Of a stretch of 64,000 nucleotides of DNA, positions 50,176 through 60,026 are shown in pieces. Each line of letters opens with the position of its first letter. The first letter of the stretch is position 1. A model generated the notes under the pieces. The model was not told the DNA's origin and did no database searches. It saw nothing but the letters and a program-made list of their open reading frames with translations. The DNA comes from SABY01 sp964523795 (lineage in GTDB: Bacteria; Bacteroidota; Bacteroidia; Bacteroidales; 4484-276), in the NCBI GenBank assembly GCA_964523795.1, contig CAZGAO010000012.1, positions 1 through 64,000 of the forward strand. The letters are read 5' to 3'. The position numbers and the translations under genes were made by a program.

Positions 50176-51021
50176 TTATTTTTCAGCAGGCACAATAGAA
50201 TAAGCGAGGTTTACCAAATCAAAAGTAATCAGGTAATCACCGGCTTCTTCGGGTGTAGGAATAGCCGCAGGATCGGGTATAGCCTCAGTAGGGCGGTAAA
50301 TCAGCGGTCCACTTTCGCTGGTACCCGATGCGTCAGTACCCCATTGTGGAGCCCATTGTCCGGGAACTTCAAAAGCTTTGATAAATAATCCGGTACCACC
50401 AAGGGTAGCGACCAGTTTATATACTTGCTCAGCGGGATCATAGGTAAACTGAAGGTCAGTATTGGTATTATCCCAACCCGTGGTTGAACCATCACCTATA
50501 AGATAAAGCGGAGGAGCCTCAACAGTCATTGGATAAGGTGTTATTTCGGAATTAACAACGGCCGAATAGGCATTGGTAGCTACCGAAACGTCGTTGGCAT
50601 TGATACCGGCTTTTACGCGAAAATCAAGCCCAACAACAGTGTCTGAAGGAAAATCACCTCCGATAAACGATACAATGGCATCATTAACTTTACCCTGGGT
50701 GATAGTAAGCATCAAATCAGAAGTAGAGCCCAATTCGTAAACGGAAGCAAACTCAGTTCCGCTGAGCGCACATTCGAGCGCATAAAGTGTTTCAGGAATT
50801 GTGCTCAGCGGATAAGCTGCTGCCGACCAGGCAAATTGAGTGAAAACAGAATCTGCCATGGCTCTGTCAAGCACATATTGCATGCCTACAGCAGGTGCGG
50901 TAATTGCTGAGGCCTGAATCTTATTGAGGTCCATTTGAGGCTCAGTGTCTTCTTTGGTACATGAGGCAAAGAAGAACAGAAGGCCAAAAAACAAAGTGAA
51001 TATTACTATATGTCTTTTCAT
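50176..51021 (-). CDS. SusE-like surface glycan-binding lipoprotein
   Basis: A 281-residue lipoprotein (signal ending FFFASC). Residues about 25-150 form a SusE N-terminal-type Ig-like domain (LYALECALSGTEF, SFIGGDFPSDTVVGLDFRVKAG), followed by one SusF/SusE binding module (about 170-278) with YLIGDGSTTGWDN and WAPQWGTD. It would sit on the cell surface and hold glycan for the SusCD importer. It begins 20 bases after the SusD stop. Confidence 0.87.
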   Translation of the reverse strand: MKRHIVIFTLFFGLLFFFASCTKEDTEPQMDLNKIQASAITAPAVGMQYVLDRAMADSVFTQFAWSAAAYPLSTIPETLYALECALSGTEFASVYELGSTSDLMLTITQGKVNDAIVSFIGGDFPSDTVVGLDFRVKAGINANDVSVATNAYSAVVNSEITPYPMTVEAPPLYLIGDGSTTGWDNTNTDLQFTYDPAEQVYKLVATLGGTGLFIKAFEVPGQWAPQWGTDASGTSESGPLIYRPTEAIPDPAAIPTPEEAGDYLITFDLVNLAYSIVPAEK

Positions 51022-51040
51022 ATTTCAAAATTAATTAAGG

Positions 51041-52636
51041 TTAATAATTCGGATTTTGATCCAAATCTGGATTTGCGTTAACATCGGCAGCGGGCAACGG
51101 ATACAAGTTGTACTTATTTTCGGTGGCACGACCCTGCTGGGTATTGCCTTTCCATTCCCACACATAATCGCCACTGGTAAACAAGCCATAACGAATAAGG
51201 TCGGTACGACGATGTCCTTCCCAAGCCAATTCACGGGCGCGCTCGTCCAGGATAAATTCTTTGGTAAGTTCGCTTTCGCTAATGGTACCAACGCCAGCTC
51301 TGGTGCGCAAATCGTTTACATAGCCCAGAGCCTGACCCATGCTACCGCCGCCACCACGGGCAACAGCTTCGGCATACATCAGATAAATATCGGCCAAACG
51401 AAACAAGGGGAAATCTGTATCAGGAAAATCCTGGGCATAACCATCAACTTTTTCTCCACCCACCATCGAATAGTTTACAAACTTGGGATAGGCATAGCCA
51501 TTGGTGAAATCGCCAACAGTAGCAATATTCATTGTTTGTCCATCGGTATAGAATACCGCACGTTGGTCAGTATCCATATCAAATTTTTCGACAAACTGGG
51601 GAGTAACACGCGTACCACCCCAGCCACCGTCAACACCATAATCGGTACCAACCATGGAACCACCGATAGCTGCGTGAACGAGAAAAGTAGTCCCGCCCCA
51701 GGTTTTTGTACGCTGACCGTCATAACGAATCGGGAAAATTATCTCGCTCATTGTTTCAGGAATCTGATCGTTGTTTGAATAAAACAGTTGCTGCCAGGTG
51801 GGAGCCAACTGATAGGAGCTAGCCGTAATTTTATCGCAATACAAGATACAATCAGCATATCTGTTTTGACCCAAATAAACCTCGGCATTCATATACAATT
51901 TGGCAAGCAAAGTCCAAACTGCGCCCTGGTCAGCACGTCCATATTCGTTGGTACCCGGAGCCATCATTTGATCTTCGATATCTTTGAGTTCTGATTGGAT
52001 ATAATCAAACAATTCAGCTTGTGTAAGTTGAGCAGGATAAAAGTCGGAAGCACCAATGGGATCATTTTCATCCACAAAGGGTACACTGCCAAACAGGTCG
52101 AGGGCATGCCAATAGCTTAAAGAACGCAAAAAACGTACTTCCAGGCGGTAGGCTTTAATTTTTGTGCGCCACTCGTCGCTGGTGCCACGGTCAGAAAGCT
52201 TACCATCATCGGTTTGACGCAGAAACTCGTTGCACAAGGAAATTTGATAATAAATACGATAATACATAGCTGCAACAAAGTTGTCGCCGGTACCCCATTG
52301 CTGATAATGGAAATCTTTGATGGTAGCATCGTCCCACGAGATAATGGCCTCATCGGTCGAAAGTTCCTGGTGATACCAGTACTGACGTAAATATTGGCTA
52401 AAGCCACCGTCGATTCCTGAAATGTCGGGCTCACCATCGCCACCATGATTACCACCTGTGGCCAGGCCGGCATAACATTTTGCAAGGAAATTGGTATAGG
52501 CTGCCGGATCGTCAAAAGCGTTTCCTGAAGTAATCTCATCCGGATCGATAGGTTCAGTATCCAAATCTTTGGTGCATGCGCTAAACATCAACGCAGATAA
52601 ACTGAAGAAAATGATGATATAAAATATTTTTTTCAT
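51041..52636 (-). CDS. SusD/RagB-family nutrient-binding lipoprotein
   Basis: A 531-residue SusD-like lipoprotein that caps the SusC barrel and binds glycan. The signal ends LMFSACTKDLDTEP. Helical TPR-type segments are evident (YLIQSELKDIEDQM-like and RADQGAVWTLLAKLYMNAEVYLGQ), and the C-terminal end has LYPLPAADVNANPDLDQNPNY, the usual SusD ending. The ATG at 52636 is preferred to one 17 codons upstream because it starts the lipoprotein signal. It follows SusC by 20 bases. Confidence 0.93.
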   Translation of the reverse strand: MKKIFYIIIFFSLSALMFSACTKDLDTEPIDPDEITSGNAFDDPAAYTNFLAKCYAGLATGGNHGGDGEPDISGIDGGFSQYLRQYWYHQELSTDEAIISWDDATIKDFHYQQWGTGDNFVAAMYYRIYYQISLCNEFLRQTDDGKLSDRGTSDEWRTKIKAYRLEVRFLRSLSYWHALDLFGSVPFVDENDPIGASDFYPAQLTQAELFDYIQSELKDIEDQMMAPGTNEYGRADQGAVWTLLAKLYMNAEVYLGQNRYADCILYCDKITASSYQLAPTWQQLFYSNNDQIPETMSEIIFPIRYDGQRTKTWGGTTFLVHAAIGGSMVGTDYGVDGGWGGTRVTPQFVEKFDMDTDQRAVFYTDGQTMNIATVGDFTNGYAYPKFVNYSMVGGEKVDGYAQDFPDTDFPLFRLADIYLMYAEAVARGGGGSMGQALGYVNDLRTRAGVGTISESELTKEFILDERARELAWEGHRRTDLIRYGLFTSGDYVWEWKGNTQQGRATENKYNLYPLPAADVNANPDLDQNPNY

Positions 52637-52656
52637 AATTATTTCGCTGTTTATAG

Positions 52657-55600
52657 TTAAAAAATGAGGTTTAATCCAAAGGTCCATACACGTGAACGGG
52701 GATAAGGATTGTTATCGATACCGCCTGTAACTTCCGGGTCTAAACCTGTGTAATTGGTAATTGTAAAGGCGTTGTTAACCGTTGCCGACAATCGCAGGTC
52801 GAGTTTATCGGCCAGTACATTATCAAAAACGTAGCTCAGGGTTATGTCATCCATACGGAAAAACGATGCATCCTGCACATAATAATCAGAATGGTATTTC
52901 GCAGTATAAAAATTCACATCATTTACTGCTGAGAGCAAGTTGGAAGCGTAAGGGCCTTCGTTGCGATAAGCGCGGTTGTACCATCCGTTTTCACTCAACA
53001 CATTATTGTAAGCATAATTTCCAAAGTTGGCACGGCCTGAGAAAAAGAAGGACCATTGCTTATAAGTAAAGTTTGATGAGATACCAAAATACATATCTGC
53101 AGCAGGCTTTTTATACACATATTTGTCTTCGGGTGTAATTTGTCCATCGTCATTACGATCAACATAAAGGCCTTCGATGGGATTACCATCCTGGTCGTAA
53201 ATCTGTTCATATACAAAAAATGAAGTGGCAGATTCGCCAACGGCCTGTACCTGAATATTATTACCTACGCCACCGGCAATACCACCAGTGGGGATGCTGG
53301 CACCCTGGTACAGTTCAGTGATTTCGTTTTTATTAAAGGTTGCATTAAAACCCAATTCCCAAAACATATCCTGCTGCGAAAGGATGCGACCAACGATAGA
53401 AACTTCAACACCCGTATTTTCGAGCGAGCCAATGTTTTTGTCGATATAGTTGGTTACATTACCACCGGCTACTTCGGGTACAAAACTCAGCAGATCATCG
53501 GTGGTACGTTGGTACAAATCGACTGAACCGGTGATACGATCCTCCAGAAAACCATAATCCAAACCAATATTCCAGGTAGTGGTAGTTTCCCATTTCAGAT
53601 TGGGATTGTATCCCGATGGGCGCAATAGCAAATTATAGTTGTTTCCAAAAGGATACATGGCCTGGTCGTTGCCATAAACATAACGCGCCAACGAACCATA
53701 ATAGCTGCCAATATCCTGCTGGCCGGTTATACCCCAGCCCAAACGCAATTTCATGGTCGATACCGACTGTACATCTTTTAGGAAGTCTTCTTCGTTGATT
53801 TTCCAACCCAGAGCTACCGAAGGGAAAAGTCCCCATTTATTATTTGAGAAGCGGGAGGTTCCATCCTGACGGAAAGTACCGGTGAGCAAATAGCGGTTTT
53901 TAAAAGTATAATTTAACCTTCCAAAAAAGGACACAAGATAAAGTTCACCTTTATCAACACCTGAGTTATTAACCAGTATCTGTCCTGCGATAGTAGTATC
54001 CGGAATGTTGTTGTTGTTAAAGGTATTTTCGTACTCAAATTGTTGCCACGAATATCCACCCATTACCTCCAGGCGGCTATCAATTTGATCAAGTTCCTTG
54101 GTGTAGTTCAGATAAAAATCCAACAAATTATTTTTATTACTTGATGTGTATTCGTTGTTTTCACCGCCACCCTGCGTAGCGTTAAACCATGGAGCAGCAT
54201 AGTTTGGACGATATACAGTTCCTTCATTTTTAGAATGATCCAAAGCCAGGTTTAGATTAGCCCTAAGTTCGGGAAGGAAATGGAATTTATAATCAGCCTG
54301 GAAATTTCCAAAAATACGATTGGCATCCGACTGGTCATCGTTTTGCATAATCATAGCAACCGGATTGTCGGTGCCCTGCGTATTGGGAATGGTTTGGCCG
54401 TTTTCGAGCCAGGTGTAATATCCGCCATAGGTTCCATCGGGAGCTAATACCGGTTTGGTAGGATCCATTTGAATGGCAGCTCCAACAGCACCTTGATTGG
54501 AGAAGTTATTCTTGATAAACGAACCATTGGCATTCACATTTAATTTTAAATGATCGTCTAACAAAGTGGGATTAAGAGCAATGCCCACTGTAGTACGTTT
54601 GAAAGCTGAAGTTTTAAGAATTCCCTCCTGATCAGTATAACCCACCGAAAAACGATAAGGGAGCATTTTCCAGGCACCGGTTGCCGATAAAGCATGATCC
54701 TGGGTAAAGGCGTTCTGATAAATCTCGTCTTGCCAATCGGTGCTATAAATTTTTTGCTCATATCCTTCTCTATCGTCCGGCACATCAGCATTGGGAATTA
54801 CATTTCCATCCGGATCGAACCAAACGCCCAACATATCCATTTGATTGGGGAATTGTTCCTGATAAAATTTTTGAAATTCTGATGAACTGAAAATATCCAA
54901 GGTTTTGGGAACCTGGTTAATGGAGAATTTCCCCTGGTACTCTATCTTCAAAGGAGCACCCTCTTTACCTTTTTTGGTGGTAACGATAATTACACCGTTA
55001 GAAGCCCGTGAACCGTAAATTGCAGTAGCCGATGCATCTTTCAAAACCGTAAAAGTTTCGATGTCGTTAGGGTTAAGGCTATTCAATGGATTACGAGTTC
55101 CACTTCCGGCATTGTTGGTAATGGGAATACCATCGATAACAATCAGCGGGTCGTTAGAAGCATTAAGCGAAGAACCACCACGGATACGAATCTGTGATGA
55201 AGTCCCCGGAGCACCACCATTACTGCTGATACTCACACCAGCTACCTTACCGGCAATCAATCCTGCAGGCGAAGTAATGGCACCCTTATTAAAGTCATCG
55301 GCTTTGATGGCTGTAACAGCACCCGTTGCATCTTCTTTCTTTTGCACACCATAACCAATCACCACAAACTCTTCCAATGCGGTGGAAGTCATCATCAGGG
55401 CAACATTGGAAGTAGATCCTGGCTGCACCAATCTTTCCTGGGTTTCGTAACCCACAAACGAATACACCAAGGTGGTGTTAGGCTCTATTGAAATACTGTA
55501 CTCTCCGTTAATGTTGGTTACCGTTCCCTGCACCGTGCCTTTTACAACCACGGTAGCTCCCGGAAGCGTGGAACCATCAAGGGCATCGGTAACCACACCG

Positions 55601-55689
55601 GCTACCACCCCGCTCTGCGCGAAACCTGTCAGGCCAAAGGCCAGAAACGACAGTAGCAAAATCATTTTTGCTTTTAGATGTTTTACCAT
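52657..55689 (-). CDS. SusC/RagA-family TonB-dependent transporter
   Basis: A 1010-residue outer-membrane importer. After the signal peptide (LSFLAFGLTGFAQ) comes a carboxypeptidase-regulatory-like domain (GVVTDALDGSTLPGATVVVKG, about 31-100). The plug follows (about 115-235), with VLKDASATAIYGSRASNGVIIVTTKKG, and then the barrel ending in GLNLIF. It imports oligosaccharides captured by SusD and SusE-like partners. First gene of the leftward SusC-SusD-SusE operon. Confidence 0.95.
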   Translation of the reverse strand: MVKHLKAKMILLLSFLAFGLTGFAQSGVVAGVVTDALDGSTLPGATVVVKGTVQGTVTNINGEYSISIEPNTTLVYSFVGYETQERLVQPGSTSNVALMMTSTALEEFVVIGYGVQKKEDATGAVTAIKADDFNKGAITSPAGLIAGKVAGVSISSNGGAPGTSSQIRIRGGSSLNASNDPLIVIDGIPITNNAGSGTRNPLNSLNPNDIETFTVLKDASATAIYGSRASNGVIIVTTKKGKEGAPLKIEYQGKFSINQVPKTLDIFSSSEFQKFYQEQFPNQMDMLGVWFDPDGNVIPNADVPDDREGYEQKIYSTDWQDEIYQNAFTQDHALSATGAWKMLPYRFSVGYTDQEGILKTSAFKRTTVGIALNPTLLDDHLKLNVNANGSFIKNNFSNQGAVGAAIQMDPTKPVLAPDGTYGGYYTWLENGQTIPNTQGTDNPVAMIMQNDDQSDANRIFGNFQADYKFHFLPELRANLNLALDHSKNEGTVYRPNYAAPWFNATQGGGENNEYTSSNKNNLLDFYLNYTKELDQIDSRLEVMGGYSWQQFEYENTFNNNNIPDTTIAGQILVNNSGVDKGELYLVSFFGRLNYTFKNRYLLTGTFRQDGTSRFSNNKWGLFPSVALGWKINEEDFLKDVQSVSTMKLRLGWGITGQQDIGSYYGSLARYVYGNDQAMYPFGNNYNLLLRPSGYNPNLKWETTTTWNIGLDYGFLEDRITGSVDLYQRTTDDLLSFVPEVAGGNVTNYIDKNIGSLENTGVEVSIVGRILSQQDMFWELGFNATFNKNEITELYQGASIPTGGIAGGVGNNIQVQAVGESATSFFVYEQIYDQDGNPIEGLYVDRNDDGQITPEDKYVYKKPAADMYFGISSNFTYKQWSFFFSGRANFGNYAYNNVLSENGWYNRAYRNEGPYASNLLSAVNDVNFYTAKYHSDYYVQDASFFRMDDITLSYVFDNVLADKLDLRLSATVNNAFTITNYTGLDPEVTGGIDNNPYPRSRVWTFGLNLIF

Positions 55690-56038
55690 AACACAATTTT
55701 TAATTAGTTCTCATTTTGTTATTAAATTTAAATACTTTGAATTATCCTTAAAAGTCCAAATCATTTGCAAAATTAATAAAAAGATATTCCTAAATTTGCC
55801 TGAGCCCAGGATATAAAAAATGTATGAGATTGTAATCAACAAACGTTTAATTAACAATTAATTAACTTTTGATATTCACTATCAAGTATAAACTTTACAA
55901 AAGCAAAAAGGGCAAAATAAACCTATTATTTGTACAATAAAAAAAATGAAATATTTTACGCATTGAAAAAAATTTTATTTTTGCACTCAAACAAATCAAA
56001 GTCAAATTAACAATTGTTGTACTAAAAATTAATTTATT
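55690..56038. promoter_or_regulatory. Divergent promoter region of the glucan locus
   Basis: AT-rich 349-base gap between susC (leftward) and the gene at 56039 (rightward). Candidate -7 boxes are TAATTTTG on the minus strand (55768-55775) and TATTTTTG on the plus strand (55976-55983). ACAATTAATTAACTTTTGATATT and similar words give partial symmetry, but I cannot name an operator. No regulator gene of the locus lies in the window. Confidence 0.5.
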
Positions 56039-57547
56039 ATGAGAAAACTATTACTATTTGCAATGGCCGTTATTTTTAGCGGCAGTATGATGGCACAGTT
56101 CAACGTAACGATGAACGTTGACATGACCGACCTCGAAGGTTTTGATCCTGCTACCCACACTGTGTATGTGTCGGGCAGTATTTTTGGTTGGGCCGAGCCA
56201 GGCTCAACTACTGATTTGATGCTTACCCAGGTGGACGAAACGCTTGTTTACACAATCACAGCCGAGGTGGCTGGCCCAGGTGAAGTTCAATACAAGTTTT
56301 TCACAGACGCAATAGCTACCGGATGGGCTGGTGGCGAATGGGAAGGCGATCCTAACCGTAAGGTTTATGTTACAGGCGAAACTACCATCAACGACATCTG
56401 GGGCGATAAACCCTTTGAGGTTACCTTTATGGTGGATATGACCAATGCTCCTGAATTTAGCACTGACACAGCATCAATCTTTATGGGCGGTACTGTTAAC
56501 ATGGCTAACAACTGGAATATGCCTGGCACCGATTCATCGCTTATGATGATGCCTTCAGCAGCCGATCCGCTGGTTTACGAATTAACACTTTTGCTCAATG
56601 CAGGTGACTATGCGTACAAATATTTCTTTGTAAACAACGAAACCCCAAGTTGGGATAATGGCGAATGGACTGGTGATCCTAACCGTGAAGTTAGTGTTGA
56701 CACAGTAAATTATATGATTTCGGATGTGTGGGCAGTTCAAGCCAATATGGACGAAATGGTGATCGCTGATTTTGAAGATGAAACAACAGGCCCCTTAACG
56801 CTGCACGTTATGGGCTGCGGTGAATGGGACAATGCTGAGATACACCCGGTTGAAGAAACCTTTGCGATTATCGACAACCCCGACAAGAGCGGGATGAACA
56901 CCTCCGACAAAGTGATGCAGTTCAACCGTCGTGGTTTAGATGAAGAGGGACAACCCTGGGGTGGATTCTGGGCCAACGCCGATCCCATGGTGGATGCCAC
57001 CAACAATAAATATGTTCACGTTATGGTATGGAAGCCCCGTGTAAGCCCGGTTAAATTCAAACTCGAAGGTGGCCCAAGCGGTACCAGCGAAATATTTAGC
57101 TCCAACGAGCAAAGCGAAACCGGAATGTGGGTTGACATGGTTTTCCCCTTCGACACCATGACCGGTGCCTATCCTGTGGTAGCCTTTATGCCCGATTTTG
57201 AAGAACCATTTACAGCCGCCGAATTACAGGTGATCTATTTTGATAATATCCGCATCAATAACGATCCGAATCCTTTCGATGATTCCGGTATCTTTGATGG
57301 TGCAAGTTATGTACCGGCTGTTTCCATTTTCCCCAACCCTTGTAATGCAAGCTTAAATGTAATTGTTGAAAACAACATGCAAAGCATCGCAGTTTACAAC
57401 CTGATGGGGCAACAACAAAAAACATTCGGCAACGTAGCTGCAGGTAATTTAACCATCGATACCAGCGATTTGCCAACAGGCATTTATATGCTGGTGCTTC
57501 GCGATGACAACAACAAGCTGCAAACCGTAAAATTTGCAAAAGAATAG
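56039..57547 (+). CDS. Secreted T9SS protein with two CBM-like domains
   Basis: A 502-residue exported protein with signal peptide (LFAMAVIFSGSMMAQ). Two homologous beta-sandwich domains follow: VTMNVDMTDLEGFDPATHTVYVSG (about 20-120) and VTFMVDMTNAPEFSTDTASIFMGG (about 125-235), resembling starch-binding CBM20/CBM48-type folds. A jelly-roll-like region follows (about 245-415), then a C-terminal T9SS type A domain starting VSIFPNPCNASLNV. Probably a surface glycan-binding protein of the Sus-like locus. Divergent from susC. Confidence 0.78.
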   Translation: MRKLLLFAMAVIFSGSMMAQFNVTMNVDMTDLEGFDPATHTVYVSGSIFGWAEPGSTTDLMLTQVDETLVYTITAEVAGPGEVQYKFFTDAIATGWAGGEWEGDPNRKVYVTGETTINDIWGDKPFEVTFMVDMTNAPEFSTDTASIFMGGTVNMANNWNMPGTDSSLMMMPSAADPLVYELTLLLNAGDYAYKYFFVNNETPSWDNGEWTGDPNREVSVDTVNYMISDVWAVQANMDEMVIADFEDETTGPLTLHVMGCGEWDNAEIHPVEETFAIIDNPDKSGMNTSDKVMQFNRRGLDEEGQPWGGFWANADPMVDATNNKYVHVMVWKPRVSPVKFKLEGGPSGTSEIFSSNEQSETGMWVDMVFPFDTMTGAYPVVAFMPDFEEPFTAAELQVIYFDNIRINNDPNPFDDSGIFDGASYVPAVSIFPNPCNASLNVIVENNMQSIAVYNLMGQQQKTFGNVAAGNLTIDTSDLPTGIYMLVLRDDNNKLQTVKFAKE

Positions 57548-57568
57548 TTAGTCCATCTTCTTGGATTT

Positions 57569-57605
57569 AAAAAAAGCTGTCCTCAAAAGGGGACAGCTTT
57601 TTTTA
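57569..57605. terminator. Bidirectional terminator
   Basis: AAAAAGCTGTCC and GGACAGCTTTTT form a 12-bp stem between convergent genes, with A and T runs on both sides so that it can serve both strands. Confidence 0.85.
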
Positions 57606-60023
57606 TTATTCGATGACTACCTTTTCGGTAATAATTTCCCCATCAATATTAGCCCTGACCAAATAAATTCCCGATGGGATTTCATCCAATGGAATATTTA
57701 TTTTCAGATTGTCGGAATCTTGTAATGATTTTGAAGTTAGCGTCTTAACAATCTCACCATACACATTCAATAAATCCAAAACTAACAAGTGGTTTTGATT
57801 TATTTTTAAATCGACATTCAAAACAGCAGTTGCAGGATTGGGATAACAAGTCATTAAACGATTTTCTAAAATACCATTTCCATCCACCGCTTCAGGATCA
57901 GCCATAAAACCAATATCATCGAGGGCTGGCTGTATTTCGGGATTTGCCATAAACTTATCCCACAAAAGTCCGCTTCGATAATTCTCGATCATATCGATTA
58001 TTGGCCCCTGGTCGATGGCAAGATAAGAATCGGCGTACCAGTTTACCTCCTCGTTAAAGGCATCCACAAAACCAAAGTTTCCCCATATTTTATCGCCCAG
58101 ATTCCTGTAAAAATGCTTTAAGGCAGCTATGGATTCCACGGGTGTGTATGGCATCGACGAAAGCGCAGCCGTTGGGGTAATTGTTCCATTATCACGAGCA
58201 GAAGTCGGTTCGTGCGCCATGTAGCCATAGGGGTCATCGCTGGCGGTTAAGCCCCAGCAATTTTCGCTGTAGCCCTCATATCCTTTGGGATTATCGGCGC
58301 AATAGGCACGATTAATTAAAGTATGATTTTGATTGTTATCAAAATAATTGGCATACTGATCTTTGATGTTTCGCGGGTCGAAGCCCAGGTAGGAATAATG
58401 CGCGAAAAAGAGCGGCCCGCCAAAGTCCCATCCTACCCATAGTTGGTGTCCATAAAAGAAATTGCCGTTTTCGTAATACGAAGAACTTGCCCAGCCATCG
58501 TGCCAAAGTGAAGTCGGAACGCCGTGCGTGGGCGAAGCAATGGCCAGCAGGTAAACAATGGCTGCTTCGTTGGGGCCTCGCACCGTCATATTCATGGCCC
58601 AGCCGTAGTTTGGCGACCAATGCCAGTAAAGGAAATTCCCGTTATTGCGGCGATACCAATCCCATTCAACAGTTTCCCATAATTCGGTAATTGTTTCAAC
58701 AATGGCCTCTTCTTCCGCAGTGGGTTGATCAAAATATTGCCGTGCGGCCAGCAGTCCCTGCACCAGGAAGGCGGTTTCCACCAGGTCGCCGCCATTGTCG
58801 TTTTCGCTAAAGGGAATCACATCTCCTGTATTTCCGTTGAGCCAGTGCGGCCACACGCCATGAAAGCGGTCGGCAGTTTCCAGAAAGTTCACAATCTTCG
58901 ATACGCGGCTCACCGCCTGCTGCCGTGATATGAAGCCCCGCTCGGCACCCACCAACAGTGCCATAATCCCAAAACCGGTTCCGCCGCTGGTAACGGTATT
59001 GCCGGAAGCATTTCGCTCGCGCGCCATTCCCGAAACGGGATGTCCAAAATCATAGAAATACCTGAAGGTTGTTTCCTGAACCATTTCCAAAAGTTCGTCA
59101 TCGCTCATGTCGTAAGTCGAAACATCAACAGTGGCTGAAAAAGCTGAGGGTTCATTGACATCGTTCAAGGCAGTAATTTTATATTTCAAATTCAGATTTG
59201 TACCCTGCGGCCTGACAAAGTGTGTGAAAGTAGTATCGTATTTTCCTACCACGGCGCGCTTAAAAAAATTAGCCCCGCCGTTGGTTGATTGGTAAATTTC
59301 GTAGCCGCTGAGATTGGTTTCTGAATTGGGCTGCCAGCTAAGATAAACGTGGCTGTCGTAGCCTTTGGCCTCAAAGCCTGTGGGCGGAGCAACGGTCGGC
59401 GAAATACCATCGCCCTTAAATATTCGCATGTCGTCCACATAAAGGATATGTTGGGTATTATCCGCCGCATTTTGCGCAAAACCAATGGTTTTTATAGCCT
59501 CAAAATTTATCTGCCCGCCAGCAGCAAAAATGGCATCCATCGGAATGGTGATGCGTTGCCAGGTTGCCGCAGGAATATTTTCACAAAAATCGACTAAGGG
59601 CAAATGCGTGCTTTGTTGGTTATCAGTATCCTCCACAAATATTTTGGGCAGTGCCGATGCCGAAATACCTTCTGGGGAGTATGCGAAAAAAAGCAGCGTA
59701 TCGGTATCCGAAACATTTTTGGCTGCCCAGTCGATGCCGGCGGCAATAGCCTGCCAGTTTCCACCCGAAACGGATTTCCAATTCAGGCGCAGCGAATTAA
59801 GTCCCTGCCAGGCCGGCACGCCTGTTTCAACCGGGAACCTGCGATTGTCGTCCCCCAAAATCTCCAACTCGCTGGGTGCATCCACCGTAAGCCAACTAAA
59901 GTCATAATAAACCGGATCGGGCGAATCCTGGAAATAGCGGTAGGTTTGGGCTTGAATCGTGCTTACAACAAACAAGCAGCTTGCGAGTAAAAGCGGGAAA
60001 AAACTTCTTTTTATTAAAATCAT
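57606..60023 (-). CDS. Secreted GH144-type (PF10091 glucoamylase-like) hydrolase with T9SS domain
   Basis: An 805-residue exported enzyme. A signal peptide and a carbohydrate-binding-like beta-sandwich (about 30-205) precede a fibronectin-III domain (about 212-308). The PF10091 catalytic (alpha/alpha) barrel (about 315-720) contains TTFRYFYDFGHPVSGMARER, GGTGFGIMALLVGAERGF, GGDLVETAFLVQGLL and WGLTASDDPYGYMAHEP. The type A sorting domain starts MTCYPNPATAVLNV. PF10091 includes GH144 endo-beta-1,2-glucanases. With the GH3 enzyme upstream, beta-1,2-glucan is the favoured substrate. It begins 3 bases after the HipA stop. Confidence 0.85.
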   Translation of the reverse strand: MILIKRSFFPLLLASCLFVVSTIQAQTYRYFQDSPDPVYYDFSWLTVDAPSELEILGDDNRRFPVETGVPAWQGLNSLRLNWKSVSGGNWQAIAAGIDWAAKNVSDTDTLLFFAYSPEGISASALPKIFVEDTDNQQSTHLPLVDFCENIPAATWQRITIPMDAIFAAGGQINFEAIKTIGFAQNAADNTQHILYVDDMRIFKGDGISPTVAPPTGFEAKGYDSHVYLSWQPNSETNLSGYEIYQSTNGGANFFKRAVVGKYDTTFTHFVRPQGTNLNLKYKITALNDVNEPSAFSATVDVSTYDMSDDELLEMVQETTFRYFYDFGHPVSGMARERNASGNTVTSGGTGFGIMALLVGAERGFISRQQAVSRVSKIVNFLETADRFHGVWPHWLNGNTGDVIPFSENDNGGDLVETAFLVQGLLAARQYFDQPTAEEEAIVETITELWETVEWDWYRRNNGNFLYWHWSPNYGWAMNMTVRGPNEAAIVYLLAIASPTHGVPTSLWHDGWASSSYYENGNFFYGHQLWVGWDFGGPLFFAHYSYLGFDPRNIKDQYANYFDNNQNHTLINRAYCADNPKGYEGYSENCWGLTASDDPYGYMAHEPTSARDNGTITPTAALSSMPYTPVESIAALKHFYRNLGDKIWGNFGFVDAFNEEVNWYADSYLAIDQGPIIDMIENYRSGLLWDKFMANPEIQPALDDIGFMADPEAVDGNGILENRLMTCYPNPATAVLNVDLKINQNHLLVLDLLNVYGEIVKTLTSKSLQDSDNLKINIPLDEIPSGIYLVRANIDGEIITEKVVIE

Positions 60024-60026
60024 AAT

